A stretch of DNA of 64,000 nucleotides from Ashinkailepas kermadecensis (GCA_034440615.1 JAOTOM010003817.1:1-64000), one strand, 5' to 3'. Positions 24,094-36,278 are shown, counted from the stretch's first letter. Notes: a model not told the origin generated them from the letters alone. Made by a program: numbers and translations.

Positions 24094-24646
24094 ATGATCG
24101 GCACGGACGCCAAGCGGGAGGGTCTCAAGTTGAACTTCAGCCGCAGCATCAGCGCGCCCGCCGAGGCGCTGCCCCAGTCGCTGCCGACCAACAGTCTAGC
24201 CGTGCCGGCGCGCGTTCGGCCCGTCTCGCTGCCGGCGTCGCCGTGCTCGGAGGCGGCCGAGATGAAGAAGGGCGTGGTGGTGGCGCGGACTCGCCAGTGC
24301 AGCAGCGAGGAGCTCTCGAAGCGGCTCGGCTCGCGCGGCAACACCACCTTCGTGCTGCTGGACGTGCGGCCGTTCATGGTGTACAACCAGTCGCACATCC
24401 AGGGCGCCATCAACCTCAACTGTATGGACCGCTTCAATCGGCGCCGGCTCCAGCTGGGCAAGGCGTCGCTGGCCGAGCTGGCCACCAGCAAGGAGGCCAA
24501 GGACCTGCTGAAGCGCAGGACGTACCGCGAGTTCATCGTCTGTGACGAGGCCACCACGGACCTAACCCAGCTGCCGTCCAGTCACCCGCTCTTCATGGTC
24601 TTCAGCGCGCTGCTGGAGGACAACCGGGAGCCGGTGCTACTCACAG
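24094..24646 (+). CDS. DUSP10: DUSP10/MKP-5-like phosphatase, exon 1 (rhodanese-like domain)
   Basis: First coding exon of a dual-specificity MAP-kinase phosphatase, residues 1-184 plus the first base of codon 185. Residues 1-60 are a Ser/Pro/Ala-rich leader. Residues about 68-185 form the rhodanese-like (CH2) domain that docks p38/JNK kinases, with VLLDVRPFMVYNQSHIQGA and the basic kinase-interaction cluster NRRRLQLGK (about 116-123), both typical of DUSP10. The ATG at 24094 has G at -3. An in-frame ATG at 23830 with no stop between would add 88 residues, but its context is weak and that stretch looks like GC-rich 5'UTR. The exon ends in phase 1 at a GT donor (gttggt), weaker than the gtgag donors of exons 2 and 3. 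In arthropods this enzyme class dampens JNK/p38 signalling. The family assignment is firm; orthology is inferred from domain order and motifs. Confidence 0.9.
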
Positions 24647-25326
24647 GTTGGTCAGCTTCTTGAGCCGTCGTGTCTGTCGTGGGTCGCCTGCAATTTGTCT
24701 TTGATCTAAACGACACGCACCTCACTTCTGGCAGTTGGAGGGGCCCATATGTGACACCTATCCGACTTCATTGGCCAACATGACAGTGCTGTCAAACTTA
24801 GTTTCGATTAGTCGAGACAAACACACCGTCTTGGTCCGACTCGCCACCCTTGATTGAAGCGTACTTTTTGTATGTAGCCATTCGCGGCGATGGGAAGCTG
24901 GCCTGGTTTGACCTTTGCCCCTCGGCCAGACGTCTGAACGCGCGAAGTAAACATCGGAGTAAAAGGTCATGCACTGAGTACAAAAACTACGCACTTTTGA
25001 ATCAAATATGGACCAGGTCGGACACGTAGCGTGTGGTTCTGTGTGATGGGATGTTCTGCATCTGCGCCGGACACAGACATGTGGCTGTGTGGTGGAATGT
25101 TCTGCATCTGTGTCGGACATGTGGCTGTTGGTAGCAGGCCGCCATGAGCTGGAGTTTCATGCCTCTGGTGAGTGACTCGCGTATCTTCAACGGACACCGC
25201 CAGCAGCTGGCCGGCTGAGCCCCATCGGCCATCCCCACCAATGCGTTCTAATGCGTCAGCTTTGGCACTGCGGAACCCTCCAGATAATTTCTCCCAGCTC
25301 CGACCATGCTTGCCCACGCCGAGCTG
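24647..25326. other. Start of intron 1, no feature
   Basis: Unique intronic sequence. A short diverged duplication around 25025-25135 (a gttctgcatctg block repeated) is the only structure seen. Confidence 0.5.
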
Positions 25327-25355
25327 GCGTGACGTGACGTGACGTGACGTGACGT
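25327..25355 (+). repeat. (GACGT)n microsatellite
   Basis: Five to six perfect gacgt units within intron 1. They create overlapping TGACGTGA CRE-like sites, though any regulatory role is speculative. Confidence 0.85.
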
Positions 25356-26535
25356 GCGGTCACAACGGCAGTCACAAGCGCGGCCGCGGCGTCGCGTCCG
25401 TTGGCCGTGTTAACCCGGCCGGCCGACGTCGGACCGGTCCCGTTGCGACGACCCGACGCCCGGCCGGGAAGCGTCCGTCACGGGCGTGCGTCACGCGCCG
25501 CACACCTGGGCCGCGGCCTTGTCACGGTCGTGACGCGGCCGCGTCGTGACACCAAGCGGCGGCCGTGCCGTTCGGCTGAGCGGGCACGTCTCGACCGGCG
25601 GGTGCCAACGCTAATCGCCGCCTCTTGCGGCGCCGTGAGAGAGCGGGCAACGGTGCATGGCGAGCGCCGGAGCGGTGACTCAGCGCGCTCGACCGGCCGC
25701 GCGGCCGACCGAGAACGCCGCCGCGTTGGGCAAGACCTGCTCGGCGCCCGTGCGCCCTGCCGGACCGCTGGCTGCCGACGGGACGGCGTTGTCGCCGCCG
25801 TTGTCGCCGCCGCTGTCGCCGACCGCGACCTCTCGCACGACCCGTCCGCTACTTCCGGTGCCTGACGACACGGCCGCGCCGGCTCGGGGTCGCTGGGTCG
25901 CCGCCGGCATCCGGCGTTGCGCCGTCGGCCCGGGCGCGGCCCCGGCGAGCCGAGCGCGGCCTTGCAATGCCGCCGACAGCGGCCTCAGCGGCGGCCGGCC
26001 GGCGCGCCCGTGCCGCCCCTCGCAGTCGTACCCACACCGACCCGGCCGCCGTTCCCGACGAGCCGAGTCACGGCCGGCGCGCCGTGTTCGGGTCTGTCGC
26101 CGGGCGCTGAGGTGGCGCCTGTCGCCGCACGTGCCGGTCGGCCGCGGAGCACGCTGACCTGAGACGTGTTGCCGCATCGCCGTCGTGTGCGTGCTCGGCG
26201 TGAGTCAGCGAGTAGGAAGCCATTCGGCGTTGCCGGCTGCGCTCGGCTTGCGTGAGCGGGTGAGTCAGGCTGCGGGCCGACCTCGCTGCACTCACGACGG
26301 TCCACGGCCACCCCGTTTTTGTGCCGGACCGGGTGGGGCCGGCGGCGGACAGCGCCGCCGGCTATTCGTGTCGCAGGCGGCGGTAATAATTGATGTGGCG
26401 ACTCACGGCGAGCCTGGCCGTGCCGGGCAGGCGCGGCGTCAGCATGGCATGCCCCCGTTGACGGTGTTGTCGCGTCGGTCTGCCGTCGCTACCGCCGCCG
26501 GCCGCTTCGCTTCTGCCGCCGCCTGTTGCCGGGCT
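25356..26535. other. GC/CpG-rich intronic sequence, no gene
   Basis: Extremely CpG-rich stretch in intron 1. Open frames exist on both strands only because stop codons are rare in such DNA. None shows a recognisable domain, so no gene is called. Confidence 0.6.
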
Positions 26536-26700
26536 GGTCTCGGTCGCTGATGGAGTTTCTTTCCTCGCCAAGCGAGTGTCGCTCCTAGCCGAGCGAGTGT
26601 CAACCCTAAGCGAGCGAGCATCGACCCTCGCCAGGCGAGTATCGCTCCTCGCCGAGCGATTGTCACTCTTCGCCGAGCGAACTCCGTGCTTCGTCGAACG
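26536..26700 (+). repeat. Degenerate 27-30 bp repeat, intron 1
   Basis: Six or so imperfect copies built on gccgagcgagtgtcgctcct. Confidence 0.7.
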
Positions 26701-26889
26701 GATCGGGCCGGCCGCCGAGATTTCTCCACGTACCGCCCGCGCCGCATCGTGCAGACGCGTGAAAGTGGCCGCCGACAGGAAGCGGTGTCGTCACGCGCAC
26801 GGCTGTCACTGCGACTCCGGGCGTCGCCGACGCGCAAGTTGTCAGCGGCCGGTCCGGATCTCACTCGTTTCCTGCCGGCCAGCGCCTTC

Positions 26890-27045
26890 CCGTCTCTCGC
26901 AGACCTGTCTGCCTGTCTCTCGCCGACCCGTATGCCCGTCTCTCGCCGACCCGTCTGCTTGTCTCTCGCCGACCTGTCTGCCTGTCTCTCGCCGACCTGT
27001 CTGCTTGTCTCTCGCCGACCCGTCTCGCTGTAGTTCTCGCCCACC
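26890..27045 (+). repeat. About 21-bp minisatellite, intron 1
   Basis: Roughly seven imperfect copies of a unit around gtctctcgccgacctgtctg. Confidence 0.85.
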
Positions 27046-27074
27046 CGTCTCCTTTGACTGTTTTCATATCCAGG

Positions 27075-27225
27075 TATATGCTTCCACGTTTGTCAGCATG
27101 TTATCTGTGCCATCCTGTGTAGCTTCCCAGTCTGTCAGCATGTTATCTGTGCCAACCTGTGTAGCTTCCCCGTTTGTCAGTTCGTTATCTGTGCCATCTT
27201 GTGCAGCTTCACCGCTTGTCACAGT
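27075..27225 (+). repeat. 48-bp minisatellite, intron 1
   Basis: Three copies of a 48-bp unit containing gtcagcatgttatctgtgcc, each ending in a gtgtagcttcc-like block. Confidence 0.85.
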
Positions 27226-27690
27226 CGGTCCTGATTTGTTTGTTGGTGTGTCCTCGTTCGTGCTTGTGGTGTAGGTCTGCGTCCCTCTGTTCAAGCTGCC
27301 CTCCTACCAGTCGGCCATCTACCAGTCGGACATCAATTCCCGCTTTCACTACCTGTCGTATTGGTTCGGATCCCATCTAGTGTTGGCTGGCATCTACCGG
27401 TCCGTTTTCATTATGTTGTCATTTCCGCCCGCGCCCTCATTCCGTTTTCCGGTTTCTGTCTGTATATCTTCAGTCTGTCGGTCGAGATGTCTGTCTCGTC
27501 CTCGCCTGTTTGTACACTTCTCCACTGCGGTCTCTATTTATCGTTGGGCTGATCCGCTGGCTAGTTACACGGCTATTGGGCCGCCGTAGTCAATGATGCA
27601 TACGAAACAGCGCGACTCACCGCCACCGCAAATTTACAACACCGGACTTGATGAGCAGTCTGCGATGCATGTTGGTCTTGCGCCGCTGGT
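27226..27690. other. Intron 1 between repeats, no feature
   Basis: Unique sequence; nothing recognised. Confidence 0.5.
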
Positions 27691-27861
27691 CATAAAGTCA
27701 TAAAAGTCATAAAGTATTAAGGCTTAATAAGAGCCACAGGGGCCCATCTGGGTTAAGCCTATCTTGAAAAGGTACTAGGAACGTACATACTCCCACCCCA
27801 ATCAATCCCTTATCCCAAGTTCCTAGGAAGCTATATATCCCAGCCTATCTAGCACCACTCA

Positions 27862-28200
27862 CTTGCTACCGCATAACACCCTCAACAATCACAAGCTCCT
27901 CCCATCACACCCATCGTGCCACCATAGACAATCTCATCAACATCACATCCCGAAGGAAGGTGCCGAATCCACTGCTAGGCACACCCCACACAAATTCATA
28001 AAGCGTTCAGACTTAATAAGAGACTCACTTGCTATTGCATAATACACTCAACAATTACAAACTCCTCCCATCATACCCATTGTGCTACCATAGACAATCT
28101 CATCAGTATCACATCCGGAAGGAAGGTGCTGAATCCACTGCTAGGTACACCCTATATAAAGTTATAAAGCGTTTAGACTTAATAAGAGACTCACTTGCTA
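27862..28200 (-). repeat. 166-bp tandem units in CR1-like 3'UTR
   Basis: Two-plus copies of a unit that includes ctcacttgctattgcataa, cagtatcacatccggaagg and the taaagcgttnagacttaataagag-type 3'-terminal block. The same unit occurs three times on the + strand at 56545-57042. Confidence 0.88.
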
Positions 28201-28254
28201 TTGTATAACACACAACAATTTCAAACTCCTCAACTCCCAACTCCTCCCTGTCTA

Positions 28255-29292
28255 TCAGCCCTCCCTGGAATACAGAAAAACAAGCCCCCTATTCTTATAA
28301 TGATTGTCTATGCCGTTTTTAAAGATGTTCAGTGTGTTGCTACTGACAATGGTTCCTGGCAACTGGTTCCAGTGTTCTACTACCCTGTTGGTGAAGAAAG
28401 ACTGTCTTAACCTTGTCCTGCTGTGATTAACTTTAATTTTGAATTGATGACCTCTAATTGCATCATTTCTGTTAAATTCAAACATTTCCCCGAGATATCC
28501 CTGTTCCTGACCATGAACAAATTTATAAACCTCGATGAGATCTCCTCTCAGCCTTCTATATCTAAGTGAAAACATATTCAATTTCTTCAATCTTTCCTCA
28601 TATGCCAGGTTGCCTATACCATTAACCATTTGTGTTGCCCTCTTTTGTACTCTCTCTAAAAGCCAACAGTCTTTCTCATAACTAGGGGACCAAGCTTGGA
28701 CACAGTATTCCAAATGTGGCCTGACATATGCACAGTAAAGCTTCCTGATGACCTCCTCACTTTTGTATGACACATTCCTCTGTGTTGCCCCAAGCATTCT
28801 TAGTGCCTTCTTCCTGGCTTCTTTGGTCTGTTCTGATGCCCCCAATTTTGTGTTCAAAATAACACCTAAGTCCTTCTCCTGCTGAGTCACAGATAGTACT
28901 TGGCCACCCATCAAGTATGGAGCCTTCATACGCTGCCTACCTACATGCATGACTTTGCACTTATCAAAATTAAACTTCATTTGCCACTTTTCGGACCACT
29001 TCACTAGCTCGTCTAAGTCTTTCTGCAGCAAAACCTGCTCATTGTGCCCTGTTATTGCCCTAAAGATCTTCAAATCATCCGCAAATTTCAAAACCTTACT
29101 GCTTAGGCCACATTCAATGCTATTCACATATATAATGAACAATATTGGCCCCAGTACCGACTCTGGGGGTACTCCACGAAGAACATTTTGCCATGATGAC
29201 TTTGTACCATTTAGCATCACTCTTTGCTGTCTATCTGAAAGCCACAACTCCATTTTAGGATGCTGCCTGATACCATGGCCTGAAGTGCTCAT
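28255..29292 (-). pseudogene. CR1-like ORF2, C-terminal half of RT and tail
   Basis: Open for about 345 codons to a TGA at 28255. It shows the end of the RT palm with KFADDLKIF (FADD catalytic motif), the thumb-like KDLGVILNTKLGAS block and the conserved end VEHWNQLPGTIVSS. About 130 bp coding the region around the LDFSKAFDKVPHKRL catalytic block of the sister copy have been replaced at 29280-29335 by unrelated sequence of about 55 bp. The first catalytic aspartate is lost and the element is dead. Confidence 0.88.
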
Positions 29293-29334
29293 TAGTCTTT
29301 ACTCTATCTGAAAGGCCATCAATGCAAATTGTTT

Positions 29335-29842
29335 GTATTTTGAGACACGATCGCCCTTTTCTAAACCCATGTTGAGTATCTTGAATCAATCTGTTTCCTT
29401 CCAGAAAACGAACTATTCTATCCTTGATAATTGATTCGAGTACCTTGCAGACGAGGGATGTGAGGCTTACTGGTCTATAGTTTTCAACTTTCCCTCTTTC
29501 ACCTTTCTTGAAAATAGGAACTACATTTGCCCGTTTCCAATCTGTAGGAATTTCATTTTGTGAAACTGATCTACAAAATATTATACTAATTCGAATTACC
29601 ACTTCCTTTTCAGCTTCCCGCAATACCCTAGCATAAATTCCATCAGGTCCTGCTGCCTTGTTTGGCTTTATTTTTCTGATATAATTGAAAACAATACCAC
29701 TATCAATGAAATCAACATCGTGTATCTGATCACCTGTCATTGAACTGTGGTTCACGGTTGGCAGATTAGTCACATCCTCCACTGTAAACCCTGATTTAAA
29801 CTGCTTGCTCAGCTCCTCAACCATCTCACCATCCTCGCTCAA
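29335..29842 (-). pseudogene. CR1-like ORF2, N-terminal RT fragment
   Basis: Encodes the RT fingers region with NKAAGPDGIYARVLREAEKE, VPIFKKGERGKVENYRPVSL and QHGFRKGRSC, as in the sister element. It ends at the replacement noted for the downstream fragment. The upstream side continues into a linker that carries stop codons (29850-30160). Confidence 0.88.
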
Positions 29843-30167
29843 TATAGTCCCATTTACTTCCAGTGGACCAATTGTGCTTGAAACTTTACTTAGCTTCTAA
29901 AAACTAAATAACTTTTTACTGTCCCCATTACAGTTCCTAGCCAAATCCAATTATTTTGCTCTCTTTGCTGCTCTGGTTTTCTGCTTCACAGCATCTCTAG
30001 ATTTTTTATACGACTTTAGATTTACGATATTTGAAGCTTCCTTAAATACTCTAAATGCATCTTTCTTAGCCTTAATTGCTTTCATCACATCTGGTGTAAG
30101 CCATGCTGGCTTTCCTACCCTTCTTTTGCGCCTTTGCTTTTGGGGACATGTCTAATCTGAATTTCCC

Positions 30168-30617
30168 TCAAGTAAGATTTGAATTTTCCCACATTTCACA
30201 GGCATTTAAATCAAAGAATTCTTCTTCCCATTTTATGGCAATTAAAGCCTCTCTCATGCAGTCAAAGTCTGCCCTATTAAAATTTGGAATCTTTGCCAAA
30301 TTATCTTTGATTGTCCCTGCTACCTGTGCCTTGAATCTTACTATGTTATGGTCACTTCTTCCCAGAGTTTCTCCTACAGTCAAGTCTTGAACTAAATCAC
30401 TTAAATCTGAGAAGACAAGGTCCAAGAATGAGCCCTGCCTGGTTGGTTCCGTTACAAACTGGTGTAAGAACAAGTCCTCTTCAAGGCATTTCCTAAACAG
30501 TTTACATGATGGGGAGCCAACACCAACATTTTCATATCCTTTTAGATTAAAGTCACCAAGAATAAGGCATTTCCTCTGAAAGTTTCTACTGATTTCTACT
30601 GATTGGTCACTGGTCAC
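30168..30617 (-). pseudogene. CR1-like ORF2, endonuclease C-terminal fragment
   Basis: Contains the APE-type endonuclease motifs LILGDFNLKGYE, FLDLVFSDL and GRSDHNIVRF. It is 5'-truncated just before GDFN at about 30600, where it meets unrelated sequence, the usual result of incomplete reverse transcription. Confidence 0.88.
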
Positions 30618-30930
30618 TTGGTATTTATTTGGTCATTACCTGACGCTTGGTGGTGTACAGGCTGCTCCAGCCTCTGTCACAGCACAATGGTTGATGGTTA
30701 CAGGTTTTTCCCCAGCATTTCTAATTGTGATTATATGGGCGTGAGGATAAGTTAAAATGCCGAGGTCGTCGATTACTCCCATCCCCACTGGTGTCTGAGT
30801 TCACACCTGCTGTCACACGGGAGGCCGGTGGGGAGGGGGGTTGACTGACGGGACAGATGAACCGCCGCCAAGCCGACCTGTCAGCGGGGCGATATTTAAT
30901 GAAGCTGGGCTGTGCGTGGATCTGGCCGGC
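30618..30930. other. Intron 1 after CR1 truncation point, no feature
   Basis: Nothing recognised beyond a short ggtcactggtcacttgg duplication at the CR1 5' junction. Confidence 0.4.
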
Positions 30931-30935
30931 CATAC

Positions 30936-31330
30936 CTGCGGCGGCCGCAGCCAGTGGAGATGGTATCACGGAGCTGCCACCGTCTCGGCAAGGCCCGCCT
31001 CCTCCCCGCTCCTCCCCGACGGCCGCCGCCAGTGGAGATGGCATCACTGAGCTGCCACCCCGACAAGGCCCGCCCCCTCCCCGCTCCTCCCCGACGGCCG
31101 CCGCCAGTGGAGATGGCATCACGACGCTGCCACCGTCTCGGCAAGGCCCGCCTCCTCCCCGCTCCTCCCCGACGGCCGCCGCCAGTGGAGATGGCATCAT
31201 GGCGCTGCCACCTTCCCGACAAGGCCCGCCTCCTCCCCGCTCCTCCCCGACGGCCGCCGCCAGTGGAGATGGCATCACGACGCTGCCACCCCGGCCTCCT
31301 CCCCGATCCTCCCCGGCGGCCGCGGGCTAA
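30936..31330 (+). repeat. 78-bp GC-rich minisatellite, intron 1
   Basis: Five copies anchored on ccagtggagatggcatca at 30953, 31031, 31106, 31184 and 31262 (spacings 78, 75, 78, 78), with cctccccgctcctccccga inside each. The unit lengths are multiples of three, so several frames stay open across the array; these are not taken as genes. Confidence 0.95.
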
Positions 31331-31375
31331 CAGCGCGGCGCACATCTGAGGGCGTCAGGTGCTGAGAGTCCTGAC

Positions 31376-31447
31376 CGGGCCTCACTCCTCACCCCTCACT
31401 CCTCACTCACTCTTCACTCCTCACTGACCGGGCCTCACTCCTCACCC
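31376..31447 (+). repeat. ctcactcct simple repeat
   Basis: Imperfect 9-18 bp repeats of ctcactcctcac, including a duplicated gaccgggcctcactcctcacc block. Confidence 0.75.
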
Positions 31448-31449
31448 CA

Positions 31450-34400
31450 TCCAACGCCGACCGCCGTGGGATGCGGTAATGGAGACACCAAGGCCGACAG
31501 CCTGCCGTGGCGGTGGCGGTGGCGTGCCGACGTCCGTGGCTCGGCCATCGCGGCCCGTGCGGTGACGCCGACTCCTTATTTGTGCCGCCGCCTGTGCCGC
31601 TCACGTGCCGGCCCAACTCTGATGCCCTGTGTCGTGCTGGGCTGCTGGCATGTGACTCGCGATGAGAGGTGCGCCCCCCCCCCACACCCCCCTTGCACGC
31701 TCCGGTAATACACGAAGAGAATGTGCTCGGCTCGCCGAATTGTGCGCTACTTCAGTCGTTCGAGAGACCTGTTCCTGGGTGTGGCAAATAGTAATACATA
31801 TATTTGCCTTTTGCTCATATTAAGTCGGGAAAGCCGAAGAAAATCCTTGATATGTTTTCGCCCTACCCGATCGTATAGTATGAATCCTTGTAACGTGAAT
31901 AATGGTCATTACTGCACTTGATGTCATTAAATCGTTCGAAGTGCATAGTTTCCGTACCAACACACTTCAGTTCGTTCTAGTTTACTAGCCGAAACGCTAA
32001 TTTAATGTCACATTTGCCTGGCTATTCTCGTTAATAGCATGAGATACTTGGTGATTTGTGTTGATAACACCAGGGGCATTCCAGGTCGGCAGACTTCTGG
32101 TGGATCCCAACTGTATTATGCTGGATGGTAATGACACTAAACGTAGATATTCATATTAGAACGTAGCGGTTAGGTGAAATTGTAAAATTATTAAGTCTTG
32201 TATATAAACTACGTGTATGGAAAGCCTAGCCATCCAAAGTTCTATATCTATAATAAATAGGCCTGCGGAAGTTGGGGTGGATCAATATTTTCCGTGGCGA
32301 GATTGCGCGAAAGTCATGCGGCCCGCCAACCGTCAGCGCTCGCGCTTCAGCCGGACGAGTTTTCATTTCCAGTTCCGGGCGGCTGGCACGGCCGCCATCT
32401 CGTGCATCCGCCGAACGGGGTTCCGTGCGTCCGTTCCACTTCCAGGTCCGGCCGCGCCGGCTCGCCGTCCGCTTTCTCCGCGGGCCGCCTCTGTGTCGCT
32501 GGTGACGTCCGAAGCTCCGCCGACCGCCGACTCGGCTCGGCTCGCTTCGGCTGCGCGTGCGGAGGCTTCGCAAGGCGGCGCTCGCCGGTGTGCACGCTGC
32601 ACGCCGCGGCGGAGGCCGCCACCGTGCACGTCGGCCTGGCTATCCCGCGATCTGAACGGGAAGGACCGGTGGTGCAGCGGCGGCTGCCGCCCGCCGCCCT
32701 CCAGTCATGGCCGCAGGGTGGCCGTGACGTAACGGCTGCCATGGCAACCCGCATACTCGGCGTGACTTAGCGACGCGCACTGCCGCCAGTCCTGGGCGGC
32801 CGATAGGCACGTCTGCAGGCCGTATCGCAGCTGGCGTGGGTTCTGTCAGCGCTGCTCTCTGCCGCGCCACTCGGGCCTGGCCGAAGAACACCGACCCAAC
32901 TGCGTCTAAAACTGCGCTTCAATTGAATATTCGGGCTAAATTGAAGCGTGTTCGGCTTGCTGATGGTAAGGTGCACCAAACGGAAATATGCACGTTGGGG
33001 GTTGAACTTCATTCAAATGAATGAGTGAGGAGGGACAGGGGAGAGGTGACAAAAGCAGATTCACACTCGCTTTGACCTAGTGTGCCTCCGCAGACATGAT
33101 GGTTAGGATGGAAATCATTCATGGGTCGACATCCACCCTCCATGTATGTCAAGCTGACCCCCATGCAGCCTCATTCCCAGCTTGCATTGACAGCTGTGCG
33201 AAAACTGGTCGGGCCATGCCTGATCGAGACCCACCAGACCGGTCCAACTTGCCTCCTGTCGTCGCCACGCTGACGGGACGCCACGCGCTTCCGGTTTCCG
33301 GTTGTGGCGCGTGTGCCGCGTGCGTGTGAACGGCGTCGGCCGTTGTGCGCCGGTGGAAGTGGCGCGCAAATGGCTTCCAAATGGCGCGCCGTCGGCCGCC
33401 GTCGGTGACGGACGCGTGGCGGTGCGCCGCTTGGAAAGCGTCGGCGCCGGCAGTCGCCGGGAAGTCTGGTTCCGGCCGTGTGTTTCCGTTTTGGAGCGCC
33501 GGTTTGTATGCTCCCCTTCCCCTCCCTCTGGTTTTGTCCGGTTCCGGTGTGGGCAACTGTTTGGGGATGGGAAGGATGTACAGGTTGAGTGGCGAATTTT
33601 GAAATGCAGTGGCTGGGGGAGACTTGCAGTGTGTCGCGCAAGAGTAGTTCGTCGTGCCCCCCCCTCCCACTCGGTGTTGGGACGTGTCACGTGTACAACG
33701 GAAGTGCTCCGGAAAATGTGGTCTCTCGGATATCCGGTTCCGCCGGGGAGGGCGCATGTAGGGCTTTTGAAAGCCGCGGCGGCCGTTGCTTCCGGCACCA
33801 ACCGCCGACCGCTCCTCTCGATCCCCTGTCGCGCCACTGCCGCCCTTCCAGGCCGACCCCTCTCGCGAGCATTCAGCTTTCATCCGATCCTGTTTTCCTC
33901 TCAATGAGGCGGCGTTTCGCCGCTCGGCTCCCAGATTAAATTCAGCTGTCAAAGCATCAGCCGTCGGACCCGTGGGGACCCGTGGGGGTTGGCTGACAGG
34001 CCGCGCGCCCCTCCCCCGTATTTGGCTATCAATTAGCGTTGAGCTGATGGCGCGTGCGCCCGCCAGGCAGTGTGCGCGTGACTCACAGCTCGGCCCGTTA
34101 TCGCAGTGACAGCGTCCCCCCGCCGTTATCGGGTTACCGCCAATCACGGCGCCGGCGGGAGTGCGGCGCGCTTCCGGCGGCCGCCCGGAAGCGGCCGTTT
34201 GCGCGCGCGCCTGTCCCCGCCGCCCCCCCCCCCCTCCATCCCACCCATCCCTCCACTTCCTTCCTGGCGGGCCAACAAATCGGGATCGCTTCTGTTTCCG
34301 CTTCCCTTATCGGCTGCGCGACTCTCGCTCTCCCGCATCCTGTGCACCTGGCGTGGCGCTCATCTCGGCCGCGGAGCTGGTCGGGCCGCCGCGACGTGCC

Positions 34401-35935
34401 ATTCTCCGCTCCCCTCCCTCTCCCCTCCCCCTCCCGTCTGCGGCGCCGTCTGCGGCGCGTCCGCGACACATCCGTGCCCTTTGAGGCCGGCCCGGGTGGG
34501 CCAGGCGGCACTGCGGCCGTCCTCCTGGCGCCGAGACGACGGCATCCGGGCAGGCCGTTACGATGTCTGGCGAGGACTCAGGCCGGTGCCGGTCCACGTC
34601 GAGCCGAACGGCGTGCCCGTGGTGCGGGACATTGCGGCTGGGTGGAGGGTGGGATGACGTTGGTCGGTCATTTCCCATGCTCTTTGCCCCTGCTGTATTG
34701 GCATGCTTTGCTTTGCCATGCCGATTGCTGTGCCTTGCTGAGCTGTTCGCCCAAGTGCGCCTCTCAACCCATCGTACATGGCGCTGCGTCGTGCAACACA
34801 CACAAGTATGCTAACTTAGCTGGCTCACAACTGGCACTAGCCCGATTGTTGAACCTAATATTGCCCGATTGGCCGAGCTGGGCTGGCGGCGCTGGTCGGC
34901 GGCCGGTGCGTGCGGTGGTGCGACACGCCGACCCGCCGACGACGGTCGCCACGCGACCGAAATAGCCGGCGGGCATAGCGCGAGCTGGCCGCTGCCGGCC
35001 CCGTATGAGGTGCGGACGCGGGGTGTTCCGTCTTCCCGAGCCGTGGCGCGGCGGTGTTTCGATGGCGGCAATGAATGCGGTGTCTAAGGTCAGGCGAGGG
35101 TGGTACTTTTGTGGGGTATGAGCTTGCGCTACCTGCTCATTCATGGTCGCGGGTGGGCTCCACCGCCTTTGCCTTGGCCCCACCAACTTCTTGCTCTCTT
35201 AACATGGGACCCTTTGGAATGGGTCCCACCGACCAAATTGGCAGTATTCGTCTCATCTCTCCATGGAATTGCACCATGCGTGCATCTTCCATGTATGCGC
35301 CAATAATTGTCGAGCTTCTCCACCCAGGTGGTAACAGTTGGTCCGCCCGCATCTTGTATCTCCAGGGCACGCGCCTCCGTTTTCTCGAAGCCTCCGCCGA
35401 GAAGTAGCTCGTGCATTGGAAAGCTCGCGCCCGCGCTAAAAGCACTCATTTGGCCAGTCAACCCGGATTTGACGCGTTCCAGTAGCTGATTGCAGACGCG
35501 TGTGAGAGGCCGTTTCTCAGCCGGCCCACGCAGGAAGCGTGGCATTTGTCGCACGGCACGACGCCTAGTAAACTTAGTAATCCTAGTAAACGCTACAAGT
35601 AAACTCTGTCGGCACGTCCTGTGCGCGTCTGCACGCCCAACGGCGAGTTAAATTAGCCGCGACCTTGGGAGCGACGACCGTCTACGTAGACGTCATGCAC
35701 CAGATGCGCTCACAATCAGCTGGCGCGCGGCTGTGACTGCGTCAGGCCGGACACGGGATGGAGACTGACGAGCACGCCCCGCGCCGGCGCTCGGGGCGTG
35801 CCCGTCATGTCGGCCGCTCGCCGCTCGAGGGCCGGGGCCGACGGTGCGGGCACGCGCTCCCCTCGCCCTGACTCATCGCGTCTTATCTTCCCCGCACGTC
35901 TTGCCGTCTCGTCGGCGGCGACGGGGAGTCTCCGT

Positions 35936-35966
<31 letters not shown>

Positions 35967-36110
35967 TGTCGTGAGGGCCAACTATGCGGCCAGTGTGATT
36001 CAGAGCGAGTCACGCGGCCGTCTCGAGCCCGCACCGCGGCCGGCCGGCCGGCCAAAGGCGGACGGTATGCGCGCCGCGTGTGTAAACAAATAGGCCGGCC
36101 GACTGGGTCG
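31450..36110. other. Intron 1, no gene recognised
   Basis: 31.7-32.3 kb is AT-rich unique sequence and 32.3-36.1 kb is GC/CpG-rich. There are short homopolymer or triplet runs: a C run at 34221-34232 and (GGC)n at 35935-35965. Long open frames in the GC-rich part carry no domain signature. Confidence 0.5.
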
Positions 36111-36121
36111 TGTGTGTTTCG

Positions 36122-36172
36122 GCCATGGCAGACCTCGGGCGGCAGACCTCGGGCGGCAGACCTCGGGCGGCC
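36122..36172 (+). repeat. 15-bp tandem repeat
   Basis: Three perfect copies of ggcagacctcgggcg followed by a diverged one. Confidence 0.85.
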
Positions 36173-36251
36173 GACTGAGGTTGCCGACTGAGAGTGGCAA
36201 GCACGAGTCGCTCTCTTGCGCCCACGGCTCGGTGCGCGGAACTCGCGCCCG

Positions 36252-36278
36252 ACCCGACCCGACCAGGTCGGGTCGGGT
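36252..36278. repeat. 27-bp GC-rich perfect inverted repeat
   Basis: Two 13-base arms (acccgacccgacc and its exact reverse complement) around a single A. The sequence could extrude as a cruciform or hairpin in intron 1. Confidence 0.9.

Larger units (their letters stand above)
27691..30617 (-). mobile_element. CR1-like non-LTR retrotransposon, 5'-truncated, inside intron 1
   Basis: Minus-strand copy of the same family as the element at 9.66-16.4 kb. In transcript order it holds the C-terminal part of the endonuclease (30617-30168), a degenerate linker, the RT in two pieces, and a 3'UTR with two tandem units of about 166 bp, ending in cataaagt-type 8-mers at 27691. It is truncated within the endonuclease. 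At 29812-29840 it shows the uninterrupted sequence into which the hAT element inserted in the other copy, so it serves as an empty-site paralogue. Confidence 0.9.

Noticed and set aside
25400..27060. Long open frames in GC-rich intron 1
   Set aside because: Expected in CpG-rich DNA with few stop codons; no domains, and both strands are open.
30721..31349. Pro- or Gly-rich repeat proteins on both strands
   Set aside because: Artefact of a 78/75-bp minisatellite whose period is a multiple of three.
32217..35186. Many overlapping Arg/Pro-rich frames
   Set aside because: No motif, no splice logic, dense overlap on both strands; intronic GC-rich DNA.
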